A DNA stretch of 64,000 nucleotides from Halovenus marina. Lineage in GTDB: Archaea; Halobacteriota; Halobacteria; Halobacteriales; Haloarculaceae. Positions 44,438 to 53,334 of the stretch are shown piece by piece; within the stretch, counting starts at the first letter, position 1; each line of letters starts with the position of its first letter. Under the pieces are notes generated by a model. It was not told the DNA's origin. It worked only from the letters and a program-made list of their open reading frames with translations, and ran no database searches. The position numbers and the translations under genes are program-made. Location: the NCBI RefSeq assembly GCF_051414115.1, contig NZ_JBLKNZ010000001.1:2852001-2916000 (forward strand), in the 5' to 3' direction.

Positions 44438-45100
44438 TTACTCGGTGTCTGCGCCGACGAGTTCGCGATACGCCGCGACGCCAGCGAGCGTGACGCCGCC
44501 GAAGACCGCAGCGCCGCCGACGACCGTCGAGAGGGCAGTTCCGCCGTCGCCCCCGCCGGACCCGAACGGACTGAGTTCCGTCTCGGCGTTGTCTTCGCCG
44601 ACGACGAGCACGCCTTTCATCTGGAGCGTGCGGTGGGGCGTACAGACGTAGGGGAACACGCCCGTCTCCTCGGCGGTGTACTCGTAGACGAACCCTTCCT
44701 CGTTGATCGTCGTCCCCTCCGTTTCCGTCTGGCTGTTGAACGCGAACTGGTCGAAAAAGTCCTCGTTGGTCAGATTGCTGGCGTCGACATCCTGTGGGAA
44801 GTGAACGACGTTGTGGCCGCCGCCAGCGCCGGTCCACTGCCACTGTACTGTCGTTCCCGGTTCGACCAGCACGACGGGGGGAGCGAACGCGAAGTTGCCG
44901 TTGTTGCCCGACGCGCCGACCTCGACCGTGACCTCGTCGAGACCGGTCGCGTCAGCGGTCAGCCCGTCCCAGGTGCCTTCTTCGGCGAGATAGCCGCCGT
45001 ATGCGCTCGATTGCTGTCCACTCGCGGCACTGCTCAGGCCGAGTGTCGCGACACCGGCCGCACCAGCCTTGAGCACTCCGCGTCGCGTGTAGGTGTCCAT
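44438..45100 (-). CDS. Halocyanin-type blue copper protein
   Basis: A 220-residue exported electron carrier. Residues 1-30 are a twin-arginine signal (TRRGVLKAGAAGVATLGL). A plastocyanin-like domain spans about 50-170. Its copper ligands are visible: His in GGGHNVVHF and the cluster Cys, His and Met in PYVCTPHRTLQMKG. A Gly/Ser spacer then leads to a C-terminal membrane helix (TALSTVVGGAAVFGGVTLAGVAAY, in part) that would tether it. There is no lipobox, unlike many halocyanins. It likely shuttles electrons to a terminal oxidase. Confidence 0.92.
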   Translation of the reverse strand: MDTYTRRGVLKAGAAGVATLGLSSAASGQQSSAYGGYLAEEGTWDGLTADATGLDEVTVEVGASGNNGNFAFAPPVVLVEPGTTVQWQWTGAGGGHNVVHFPQDVDASNLTNEDFFDQFAFNSQTETEGTTINEEGFVYEYTAEETGVFPYVCTPHRTLQMKGVLVVGEDNAETELSPFGSGGGDGGTALSTVVGGAAVFGGVTLAGVAAYRELVGADTE

Positions 45101-45232
45101 ATATCCGTATTCACGGGTAGCCCGATATAAATCCGTCTTTCGAGTCGCACCTCTGAGCACACCCCGCTTTAGTGAACACTCTCCTCGGGACAGGAAACAA
45201 CACACAAGTTGGCTGGGAAATATACTCGGGAC

Positions 45233-46519
45233 ATGCGCTTGTTTCGGCTGGTCTCGACGGAACTGCCGACGGAACTCCGGCAGTTTCTCGAGGACCTCGC
45301 GACGACCGAGGGGCGTCTGGCCGTCAGCGCCGCGATTGTGTTCCTGACGCTTCTCTGTGTTGTCGTACTCGTCCCGTACATCCTCCGGCGGGTGAACGCC
45401 TTCATCGCTGACCGGATGCTCTCTGACACCTCTCGTGGGGTCCTCGACGTCCTCACGGCCTACATTCCGACGACGTTTGGCGGGCTGGCGATCCGAGTCA
45501 TCCAGCTTGCCCTTCTCGTGAGTGCGGTCATCGCCATGCTCATCGTCTGGGGGCTGGTCGACGTCGCGCTCGGCGTCGTGCAGTTCGCTGGTGTGTCCGC
45601 GCCGCTTTTCGGACAGATCGGCGTCACCTTCCTCGTGCTCTTTTTCACCTACGTCGCGCTCGACCTGTTTGGCGACGCGATCAGACAGTACAGTCAGGGC
45701 GCAGACCGGATCACCGAACACCAGCAGGAGATCGCACTCCGGCTCGGTCACGTCACCATTCTCGTCTTCGGGTTCGGGGCGTTGCTGACGCTGTGGGGGG
45801 TCGACCTCTCGGGGCTGCTCGTCGGGGCGGGCTTTCTCGGCATTGTCGTCGGCTTCGCCGCACGGCAGACGCTCGGGTCGATCATCGCGGGGTTCGTGCT
45901 GATGTTCTCCCGCCCGTTCACCATCGGCGACTGGATCGAGATCGGAGGCGACGAGGGAATCGTCACCGACATCACCATCGTCAACACCCACATGCGCAAC
46001 TTCGACGGCGAATCGATCGTGATGCCAAACGACATCGTCAGCAACAAGCCCATCACCAATCGGAGCAAGCAGGGCCATCTGCGCCTCCGGATCGATGTCG
46101 GTGTCGACTACAGCACGGACACCGAGCACGCACAGGACGTTGCCCTGCAGACGCTCGACGACATCGACATCGTCTCCGATTCGCCACCCCCGGATGTCGT
46201 CCCGACCGGATTCGACGATTCGGCCGTCATCCTCGAACTCAGAGTCTGGATCGACAGGCCGACGCCGCCGCGCAAGTGGCGGGCGACACGCGCAGTCGTT
46301 CACAACGTCAAGGCGGCCTTCGAGTCCGAAGGCATCAAGATCCCCTTCCCGCAGCGCGAACTCTCGGGCCGGGCGGAGACGGAAGGGTTCCGGATTCGCG
46401 GTGAGGCCCCACCGGGCACGGACGAGATGGGTGCTAGCCAGCGCACGGCCGGGACGAGTCAGCAGACCGGCAACACGGCACAGGACGCTGATGAGGCTGG
46501 ATCGACTGCCGACGAGTAA
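45233..46519 (+). CDS. MscS-family mechanosensitive channel
   Basis: A 428-residue channel that releases solutes when the membrane is stretched. Five hydrophobic helices precede the pore helix and beta domain, whose signature is RPFTIGDWIEIGGDEGIVTDI followed by NFDGESIVMPNDIVSNKPITN (both slightly shortened motifs of the family). The C-terminal domain ends in an acidic Gln/Thr-rich tail. The ATG at 45233 is chosen; a TTG at 45209 is possible. An osmotic valve is plausible beside TrkH and other ion transporters farther on. Confidence 0.9.
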   Translation: MRLFRLVSTELPTELRQFLEDLATTEGRLAVSAAIVFLTLLCVVVLVPYILRRVNAFIADRMLSDTSRGVLDVLTAYIPTTFGGLAIRVIQLALLVSAVIAMLIVWGLVDVALGVVQFAGVSAPLFGQIGVTFLVLFFTYVALDLFGDAIRQYSQGADRITEHQQEIALRLGHVTILVFGFGALLTLWGVDLSGLLVGAGFLGIVVGFAARQTLGSIIAGFVLMFSRPFTIGDWIEIGGDEGIVTDITIVNTHMRNFDGESIVMPNDIVSNKPITNRSKQGHLRLRIDVGVDYSTDTEHAQDVALQTLDDIDIVSDSPPPDVVPTGFDDSAVILELRVWIDRPTPPRKWRATRAVVHNVKAAFESEGIKIPFPQRELSGRAETEGFRIRGEAPPGTDEMGASQRTAGTSQQTGNTAQDADEAGSTADE

Positions 46520-46684
46520 CTGTCAGGTGTGCCTGACCTCGAAGGGGTCCGGAGAATAGTTGACAGGCTCTACGCTTAGCGCTGTCTGCGGCCGCCGAGA
46601 CGACGGTTTCCGACTGTTCCTGACCAGTAAACAGGCAAACAGGTCATCGAAACCATTTTACTATATTGCTACGAGTCGACACAC

Positions 46685-48190
46685 ATGGCAGGACAGCAAC
46701 AACCACCAGGACAGCCGGGGCAGGAGCCACCAGGACAGGGCCCGCCGGGCAGCGGGGCTCCAGGGGGGGCACCGCCCGGGATGGCCCAGCAGTCACGAAT
46801 CGACTATTACAAGAATCTGATCGATCCGAAAGTGACGGCGGTCGCTGGCGTGGGCGCGTGGGCGGGGGCGCTCGTCCTCTCGTTTTTCGTCGTGACGTTT
46901 TTCTCACTCGCGGAGAAACTCGGCGGCGATCTGTCGGGGATCGACATGTCCCACTGGATGCTGACCGGGGGGATCGGTGGCGGCTTCGAGAGTCAGGGCA
47001 CTGCGTTCAGCGTGTTTCAACTCTACGCACAACTCGACTCGAACTACTGGGGTGTCGGTCCGATCTTGCATTATCTCATTCCGGCTATCGTGTTGCTCCT
47101 CGCTGGTCGCGCGGTGGCGGGACACTTCCTCCGGAACCGACCGAACGCGACGGCGGTCGATACGGTGGTCGTGAGCGCTGCACTCGCGGTGCCGTTCGTC
47201 GTCATGTTGCTTCTCGGTTCATTCATCTTCACGCACGACAACATCTCCTATGACATCGTCTCGCTTCTGCTCATGGGGCTTGCGTATCCGCTCGTGTTCG
47301 CGTCGATTGGAGCCGCGATGCGGACCAGAGCGGCGGTCACGTCGATAAACGGGTTGATCGCTGGGGTCGGGTCCTTCGTGCTCGGCTTCGGTATCTGGTA
47401 TTTCATCGTCGACCCGTTCGCGGATATGTCCGGTGTAGATGGCTGGGGTGACCTTCCGGGGTCGACCGCGCAGTTCGACTTCCTCGCCGAGTACCTCAGC
47501 AACCACGCGCTCGGTGCAGAGCGATTCTTCCCCGAGTGGTACATCGTGGTTGCGGCGCTCGTTGGTGGTGGGGCGCTGGCGTACTATCTCAAGGTCAGAG
47601 ACCCGCTCGCTGGCATGGGCAAGGGCGCACACGTCGGGGTCGGTTACTTTATCCTCGCCACGCTGATCGCATTCGGCGCAGCCTTCACCAGACTCTCCGA
47701 CGCGATGGAGTACGACACCTGGCCGGAGGCTATCGTCGCGCAGGTAAACGCCACGATTTCGGGTCTCTCTGCCCAGATCATTCTCGCCGGTGTCGTCTAT
47801 CCCGTCGCGTTCGCGGCAATCGGCGGCGCAATCGGGGCGAAGGTATACGCGACGCAGTCAACCGGATCGCGACAGGGTGCGGCTATGGGACCGGGTGCAC
47901 AGCAGGGTACCAGTCCGCCACCGACAGGCCCAGGCGGACAGCAGGGCGGCAGTCGACCCCCGGCCGGATCGGGCGGTCAGCCTCCACAGGGTGGCAGCCC
48001 ACCACCCGCTGGCGGACAGTCGACACAGCCTGGCGGAAATCCGCCAGCGGAGGAACGTGGACAGCAATCACAGGGAAGCAGTCCGCCACCCGCAGAAGAC
48101 AGCGGACAGCAATTACGGGGCGGCGGTCAATCGCCGACAGAAGAACCCGAGTCGGACACCGAGAGCGACGGCCAGCCGCCACAGCGATAG
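46685..48190 (+). CDS. Membrane protein with Gln/Pro/Gly-rich termini
   Basis: A 501-residue protein I cannot assign. The first ~36 residues are Pro/Gln/Gly repeats (QQQPPGQPGQEPPGQGPPG). Residues 45-400 contain about eight membrane helices and external loops with FESQGTAFSVFQLYAQLDSN. The last ~100 residues are again low-complexity, built of PPPAGGQ-like repeats. A tttactata box at 46656-46664 lies 21-29 bases upstream. It could be a channel-like or stress-related membrane protein with disordered cytoplasmic tails; no family signature is visible. Confidence 0.72.
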   Translation: MAGQQQPPGQPGQEPPGQGPPGSGAPGGAPPGMAQQSRIDYYKNLIDPKVTAVAGVGAWAGALVLSFFVVTFFSLAEKLGGDLSGIDMSHWMLTGGIGGGFESQGTAFSVFQLYAQLDSNYWGVGPILHYLIPAIVLLLAGRAVAGHFLRNRPNATAVDTVVVSAALAVPFVVMLLLGSFIFTHDNISYDIVSLLLMGLAYPLVFASIGAAMRTRAAVTSINGLIAGVGSFVLGFGIWYFIVDPFADMSGVDGWGDLPGSTAQFDFLAEYLSNHALGAERFFPEWYIVVAALVGGGALAYYLKVRDPLAGMGKGAHVGVGYFILATLIAFGAAFTRLSDAMEYDTWPEAIVAQVNATISGLSAQIILAGVVYPVAFAAIGGAIGAKVYATQSTGSRQGAAMGPGAQQGTSPPPTGPGGQQGGSRPPAGSGGQPPQGGSPPPAGGQSTQPGGNPPAEERGQQSQGSSPPPAEDSGQQLRGGGQSPTEEPESDTESDGQPPQR

Positions 48191-48235
48191 CGGTCGGTTT
48201 TCTGTGAAAACGAGACTCGTATGCACCGCTCGCAG

Positions 48236-49111
48236 TCAGAGCAGTTGCGCGCCCTCGCCGATCCGGGCCTGGTAGACGCTGGCCTCGACGCCGTGGTCGG
48301 CGAAGCCGTCGAGCATCGCCACCCCCACGTCGCGTTGCACCTCGTCGGGACAGGCGGCGATGACCGTCGGGCCAGCACCGCTTATCGTGACGCCGGTCGC
48401 GCCAGCATCGAAGGCCGCTTCCCGGACAGCGTCGTAGCCGTCGATGAGTTTCGCACGGGCGGGCGTCACGACGGAGTCGTACATCCCGCTCCCGACGAGT
48501 TCCGGGTCGTCGCGGTGCATGCCGGTCGTCAGCGTCGCCGCGTTTCCGACCGTTTCGACGAGTTGTGAGACGTCCGTGCGCTTGGGGACCACCTCGCGGG
48601 CATCCCGCGTCGAGACCACGATGTCAGGGAGACACGCCACGAAGGGGATGTCGGCGTCGACGCGGGTGACGCCGTCGTCGGTTGCGATAGTGAACCCGCC
48701 CATGATCGCCGGAGCGACGTTGTCGTCGTGGGCGTCGCCGGAGACGACGGCCTCGCCTTTCGCCGCGACGGGGACGAGTTCCTCGCGAGTCTTTCCCCGG
48801 TCGTACAGTTCGTTGAGCGCGACGGCCGCCGCCGCGGCGCTCGCGGCCGAGGAGCCGAGTCCCGACGCCGGTCTGACACCCTTGTCGATGCGGATGTGCG
48901 CTGGCGCGTCGAGCGCCTCGGCGACCGCACCGACGGTGTTTTTCTTCGGGTCCTCGGGGATGTACTGGCTGCCCGCCCCCGTCACGTCGATCGTCGTCTC
49001 GCTGGCTTTCTCGACGCGGACGATATCCGCCGGACGCGAGAGCGCCACCCCGAACACGTCGAAGCCGCTCCCGAGGTTCGCACTCGTCGCCGGTGCCCGG
49101 ACGGTAACCAT
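48236..49111 (-). CDS. thrB: Homoserine kinase
   Basis: A 291-residue GHMP kinase that phosphorylates homoserine in threonine synthesis. The N-terminus VRAPATSANLGSGFDVFGVAL is the ThrB substrate motif, VRPASGLGSSAASAAAAAVAL (in part) is the ATP-binding GHMP loop, and SGAGPTVIA the third motif. The length matches bacterial ThrB. The ATG at 49111 is preceded by an AT-rich agtaaaaatc box. It ends about 45 bases after the convergent membrane-protein gene. Repeat B lies upstream. Confidence 0.95.
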   Translation of the reverse strand: MVTVRAPATSANLGSGFDVFGVALSRPADIVRVEKASETTIDVTGAGSQYIPEDPKKNTVGAVAEALDAPAHIRIDKGVRPASGLGSSAASAAAAAVALNELYDRGKTREELVPVAAKGEAVVSGDAHDDNVAPAIMGGFTIATDDGVTRVDADIPFVACLPDIVVSTRDAREVVPKRTDVSQLVETVGNAATLTTGMHRDDPELVGSGMYDSVVTPARAKLIDGYDAVREAAFDAGATGVTISGAGPTVIAACPDEVQRDVGVAMLDGFADHGVEASVYQARIGEGAQLL

Positions 49112-49222
49112 ACCCCGATTTTTACTACTGCAAGCAAAAAGGTAGCGGAGTCGACTACGAGTACTGGGGTAGTATTGTCGAGTTGCGTAGTGAATAGCTG
49201 TTCGAGGTGCTGAAACCACCAA

Positions 49223-49578
49223 GAAAGCCCCCACAGTCCCACCAATCTGACTGATTGGCCTGTCTACGGGGCGGGACTGAAAGGGGCAAGCCTCTGAACG
49301 AACCCCGGCATCCGCGGCTTCGCCGCGGGCTCGGGAGAGCTTGCTCTCCCGGTGACGTAAGCACGCGACTGGAAGGAGCGCGCGTGGTTCGAGAGAGCGG
49401 AGCTCTCTCGTCACTGAGCGAATCGAAGATTCGCGAGGTCTGCGAACGCGTTGCGTTCGCCCGATCCTGAAAATCTTCGATTTTCTGAGACAGCGAGTCG
49501 CGGGCAGCGAGGCGCAAAGCGCCTCGGGCCGTGCGAACGGCGAAGCCGTGAGCAGAAGTTCAGAGGCTCGGGGCTTTC
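49223..49578. repeat. Hairpin-mosaic repeat element B
   Basis: This 356-base element is bounded by gaaagcccc (49223) and ggggctttc (ending 49578), like repeat A. It holds the gggactgaaaggggc motif (49273-49287) and a series of stems with 2-3-base loops: ccgcggc-ttc-gccgcgg, gggagagc-tt-gctctccc, and the six stems shared with A. Bases 49379-49568 are the exact reverse complement of 9601-9790. It is inverted relative to A and non-coding. It fills the gap between thrB and the signal peptidase gene. Confidence 0.85.
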
Positions 49579-49668
49579 ATGCTGTTCACATGTTTGATAC
49601 CGCTTATCTGAATACCGCCGAGCGAGACGAACAGAACATTCAAGCGGGGATACGAACAAAGGCGAGTG

Positions 49669-50394
49669 ATGACAGCGCCCGGCGAGGACAGCGCGGACGG
49701 ATCGCCCGCGGCGGAGTCGGGGGGGACGCGCCGACAGGACACGGGTGAACCCCAGCGGGACACAGCAGAGAGACAGCCACGTTCTACCCCCGACGGGCCG
49801 CCGCCACGCCGAGCCACGGACAGCGGCGACGGCGAGGGGTGGATGCCGTTCGTGCGCGACCTGGTGGTGAGTCTCCTCGCAGTGGCACTGTTCGGTTCGT
49901 ACCTGTTTGCGATAAGCGGCGTCTGGCCGCCGCTGGTCGCCGTCGAGAGCGGGAGCATGAACCCGAACATGGAGCGAGAAGACCTGGTCTTTGTCATGGA
50001 AAACGAGCGGTTCACCCCGGCAGAGGCAACCGGTGAGACGGGCGTCGTCACGGCCCAGACCGGGAGAGAGACGGGGTACTCCCAGTTCGGCGGCTACGGC
50101 GACGTGATCGTCTTCACACCGGACGGGGACCCGAATCGGACGCCGGTGATCCACCGGGCGAAACTCTGGGTCGAGGAAGGCGAAAACTGGTGTGATCGTG
50201 CAAACGAGGAGTATCTCGGCAACTCGAACGCGTGCGAAGAAGCACCACACGCGGGGTTCATCACGAAAGGCGACGCGAACGGCCAATACGACCAGGTGCG
50301 GGGGATCAGCGAACCGGTCAAGCCAGAGTGGGTCGTCGGTACGGCTGAAGTGCAGGTGCCGTATCTCGGCTGGTTCCGCCTCCAGTTGCAGTGA
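49669..50394 (+). CDS. Signal peptidase I (Sec11-like, S26)
   Basis: A 241-residue protein that removes signal peptides from exported proteins. The first 55 residues are a disordered cytosolic tail. A membrane helix (about 62-85) leads to the catalytic serine in VESGSM (Ser96). The conserved box D region is RTPVIHRA with the His that replaces the bacterial lysine, and GFITKGDANGQYDQ has the Asp residues of the archaeal/eukaryotic type. A GTG three bases before the ATG could also start it. It lies between repeat B and an esterase gene. Confidence 0.9.
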   Translation: MTAPGEDSADGSPAAESGGTRRQDTGEPQRDTAERQPRSTPDGPPPRRATDSGDGEGWMPFVRDLVVSLLAVALFGSYLFAISGVWPPLVAVESGSMNPNMEREDLVFVMENERFTPAEATGETGVVTAQTGRETGYSQFGGYGDVIVFTPDGDPNRTPVIHRAKLWVEEGENWCDRANEEYLGNSNACEEAPHAGFITKGDANGQYDQVRGISEPVKPEWVVGTAEVQVPYLGWFRLQLQ

Positions 50395-50428
50395 ATAACT
50401 ATACCCGCGACGGGCGTAGGAGAACGAT

Positions 50429-51406
50429 GTGACAGCAGATCTGCCGCCACTCGATCCAGAACTCGCCACTGCCCTGGAGGAGATACCGGACCACTATCTC
50501 CCGAAAAATCTGTTCGATTTCGACGATATACCAGGGACTCGGAAACGGGTCACAGAGATTTACGAGGCTGTGTTCGACGAGCCGCCGGAAAGCAAACGAG
50601 TCGAATCCGAAGAGGTCACGATACCCGGACCCACGGAGAATCAGACGATCCGGCTCCGCATCCACCGCCCCGTTGATTCGACGGGGCCCCTTCCCTGTGT
50701 GTACTGGCTTCACGGCGGCGGTATGGTCGTCGGGGGAGTACAGAAGGAAGACGCTACCGCGCATCGACTCGTCGAGAACCTCAACTGTGTGGTGGTTGTA
50801 GTCGAATATCGACTTGTGCCCGAACATCCCTATCCCGCACCCGTGAACGACTGCTACACCGGGTTGAAGTGGCTCGGAAACAACGCCGAAGAGTTAAGCG
50901 TTGACGACACGCGGATAGCGATTGCCGGATCGAGTGCTGGCGGCGGACTCGCAGCCGCTGTTGCGCTCCGCGTCCGCGACGAAGGGGGGCCAGACACGTG
51001 TTTGCAGATGCTGCTTTCTCCGATGTTAGACGACCGTAACACCACCGAGTCGAGCAAGCAGGTCACCGATATCGGCATGTGGGACCGCGAGATGAACATC
51101 CGTGCCTGGGAGGCGTATCTCGGCGACCAGCGGGGTGAGGATAACATTCCGCCGTATGCCGCACCCGGGAGAGTCGAGGATCTATCCGGTCTCCCGCCAG
51201 CCTTCTTGGATATTGGGACACACGATGTCTTCCGCGACGAAACAGCGGCATATGCAGGTCGGCTCGCCAAAGACGGCGTGCAGACTGAATACCACCTCTG
51301 GCCTGGGGCCTGCCACGGCTACACAACCTTCGTCCCTGATGCCCAGCTATCCGAGGAAACGTGGACGGTTCGAATGAACGCACTACAGCGTGCGTTCGCC
51401 GAATAG
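50429..51406 (+). CDS. Alpha/beta hydrolase, HSL-type esterase
   Basis: A 325-residue esterase of the hormone-sensitive-lipase group. It has the oxyanion motif HGGG (in YWLHGGGMVVGG), the nucleophile elbow GSSAGGG, an Asp in LDIGTHDVFRDE and the final His in PGACHGYT, so the Ser-Asp-His triad is complete. It should hydrolyse short-chain esters in the cytoplasm. It starts with GTG at 50429; ataactata at 50396-50404 fits a leaderless transcript. Its codon use is slightly less GC-rich than its neighbours. Confidence 0.88.
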   Translation: MTADLPPLDPELATALEEIPDHYLPKNLFDFDDIPGTRKRVTEIYEAVFDEPPESKRVESEEVTIPGPTENQTIRLRIHRPVDSTGPLPCVYWLHGGGMVVGGVQKEDATAHRLVENLNCVVVVVEYRLVPEHPYPAPVNDCYTGLKWLGNNAEELSVDDTRIAIAGSSAGGGLAAAVALRVRDEGGPDTCLQMLLSPMLDDRNTTESSKQVTDIGMWDREMNIRAWEAYLGDQRGEDNIPPYAAPGRVEDLSGLPPAFLDIGTHDVFRDETAAYAGRLAKDGVQTEYHLWPGACHGYTTFVPDAQLSEETWTVRMNALQRAFAE

Positions 51407-51443
51407 CTAGGCGACGGACAGAGAAGCGTGGGCGCGCACGAAG

Positions 51444-52616
51444 CTAGTATCCGAGACCGAGAACGTAGTTCACGACCAGTCCGAGAGTGGCACACGAAAA
51501 CAGCCCAGACAGCGTCCCGAAGGCCACGCCCCAGCCGAACAGGTCGGCAGTGAGGCCAACGCCAAACGATCCGGTCGCGCCGAAGACGGTGTAGACTGTT
51601 CTGACGAGTCCGAAGGCCGTGCCACGCTCCGCATCGGAGAGTGCGTCCATGAATCGCGGGTCGAGCGCCGAAAAGAAACTCGACCCGATACCCGTCAGCA
51701 CGATACCAGCAATCATCGCTGGGAGCCACGCGCCCAGAAGAACCAGAACGATCCCGGACGCGCCAGCGAGCATCGAGACAGCGAGCGAGAGATCCCGGCC
51801 GTACGCGTCGGAGGCGCGTCCAAGCGCGACCTGACCGCCAGCCCGGAGGACGAAAAACGCGGAAAACGCGATTCCAGCCGTGGTCGGCGTGTAGCCGTGA
51901 AAGGCGACGAGAAAGGCAGGGAAAAAGGACAGCAGGCCCTGCACGGCGTAGGTGCCCGCAATCGCGATCAGCAGCGGAAAGGCGATGGTCGACCGGGAAA
52001 GCACCGTTCGGATCGCGTCCCGGTCGACTCCCTCTCGCAGCGAGATGTCCGGTCGCGCCGGTTCGGTCGGTCGGATCCAAACGAGAAAGAGGACGAAAAT
52101 CGGAAGGCCGACGGCCACAGTCAACACGACTGCGGGACGCCAGCCGAATCTGACGCCGACCCAGGCGGCCATCCCCGGCGCGACGAGTCCGGCCAGTGGG
52201 CCGCCAAGCGAGTGAAAGCCGACTGCAGTGCCGAGGTTGTCGAACGTCTTCGAGAGCAGCGTCGTCGCGACGGCGTAGTGGAGGCCAGCGACTCCGCCGA
52301 GAGCGATCGCCGCGAGGGCGAAGACGACATACAGGGGAGCCAGCGCGAGTAGAACGCTCATCACCGTCGTTCCGCCGACAGCGACGAGGATGATGGTTTT
52401 CTCACCGTATCTGTCTGCGAGAATCCCGCTCGGGAACTGGGCGACCCCGTACGCCAGCCACATCCCCGTCAGGGCAACCCCGATCAGCGTATTCGAGATG
52501 GCAAAGTCATCGACAATAAAGGGGACGAGCGGGCTGATAGCCAGCCGTGCGAAGTAGGTGACGAAAAACGCCAGCATACACAGAACCAACACCGTGTGTC
52601 GATACCGCCAGTTCAT
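51444..52616 (-). CDS. MFS transporter (nitrate/sugar-phosphate-like branch, substrate unknown)
   Basis: A 390-residue major facilitator with 12 predicted helices. The A motif between helices 2 and 3 is GILADRYGEKTIIL, and the second half repeats it as GRASDAYGRDLSL. The loop HSLGGPLAGLVAPGMAAWVG after helix 4 resembles the antiporter motif. The substrate is unknown. The ATG at 52616 (MNWRYRHTVL) is chosen because the extra residues upstream are not membrane-like. It converges with the esterase gene. An insertion element starts 51 bases upstream of its start codon and could disturb its promoter. Confidence 0.87.
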   Translation of the reverse strand: MNWRYRHTVLVLCMLAFFVTYFARLAISPLVPFIVDDFAISNTLIGVALTGMWLAYGVAQFPSGILADRYGEKTIILVAVGGTTVMSVLLALAPLYVVFALAAIALGGVAGLHYAVATTLLSKTFDNLGTAVGFHSLGGPLAGLVAPGMAAWVGVRFGWRPAVVLTVAVGLPIFVLFLVWIRPTEPARPDISLREGVDRDAIRTVLSRSTIAFPLLIAIAGTYAVQGLLSFFPAFLVAFHGYTPTTAGIAFSAFFVLRAGGQVALGRASDAYGRDLSLAVSMLAGASGIVLVLLGAWLPAMIAGIVLTGIGSSFFSALDPRFMDALSDAERGTAFGLVRTVYTVFGATGSFGVGLTADLFGWGVAFGTLSGLFSCATLGLVVNYVLGLGY

Positions 52617-52962
52617 AGCGTGTACCTGAGAGACGAGTGCGAATGCGCATGAGCGTGGTGTTTCACCGGTACGCAATCGGGTGCCGATTAGCTGAATGCA
52701 GGCGCTAAGCCCCCTCCTTCAAGGAGTCGTTCGAGAATTGAAGATTCTCGTGATCACGGAAATCTCCGATTTCCGGACGACACCGCAGTCCGTGCCAGCG
52801 GACAAGGAGCGCAGTAGGGAGGAGATACAGCGCCGTCATCGTCTTTCATACACTGTTCTATTCTCGACCCACAGGCCCACGCAGTCGTAACTTCTTTCGA
52901 CTAGACTCTACAGATATTAACTGAACCCAATAGAATACGACCTCGACACGGGAGCGCACTCG

Positions 52963-53334
52963 GTGTATTCGCTCCATTACCACCTGATACTCACCACCAA
53001 GTATCGACGTGGTGTGCTCACCGAGGAGCGAACCCAATTCATTCGCGGGGTCATCGAGGGGTTCGCAGATAACTATGGTGTCACACTGACCAACCTCGAC
53101 GGTGAGGACGACCACGTTCATATCCTGTTCCGGGCCGAGCCAACCACAGACCTCGTGAAGTTCATCAGCACTGTCAAAGGTGCAACTGCTCGACGCATCC
53201 GAAACGAGTACGAAGATGAACTCAAAACCGACCTGTGGGGCGATTCGTTCTGGAACGATTCGTACTGTCTCATCTCGACAGGACAAGTCTCACTGGATGT
53301 GTTGAAAGAGTACGTCGAAAACCAGCGAACATGA
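52963..53334 (+). CDS. tnpA: IS200/IS605 transposase TnpA (HUH Y1)
   Basis: A 123-residue Y1 transposase, counted from the GTG at 52963. The HUH motif is His51 and His53 in DDHVHILF, and the catalytic Tyr117 is in LKEYVENQ. It cuts and rejoins single-stranded ends during replication. The protein-like frame continues about 10 residues upstream (EYDLDTGAHS), where the expected ATG reads ATA (52931-52933 region), so the natural start may have been lost or may be non-standard. The stop overlaps the tnpB start by 4 bases (ATGA), suggesting coupled translation. Confidence 0.88.
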   Translation: MYSLHYHLILTTKYRRGVLTEERTQFIRGVIEGFADNYGVTLTNLDGEDDHVHILFRAEPTTDLVKFISTVKGATARRIRNEYEDELKTDLWGDSFWNDSYCLISTGQVSLDVLKEYVENQRT

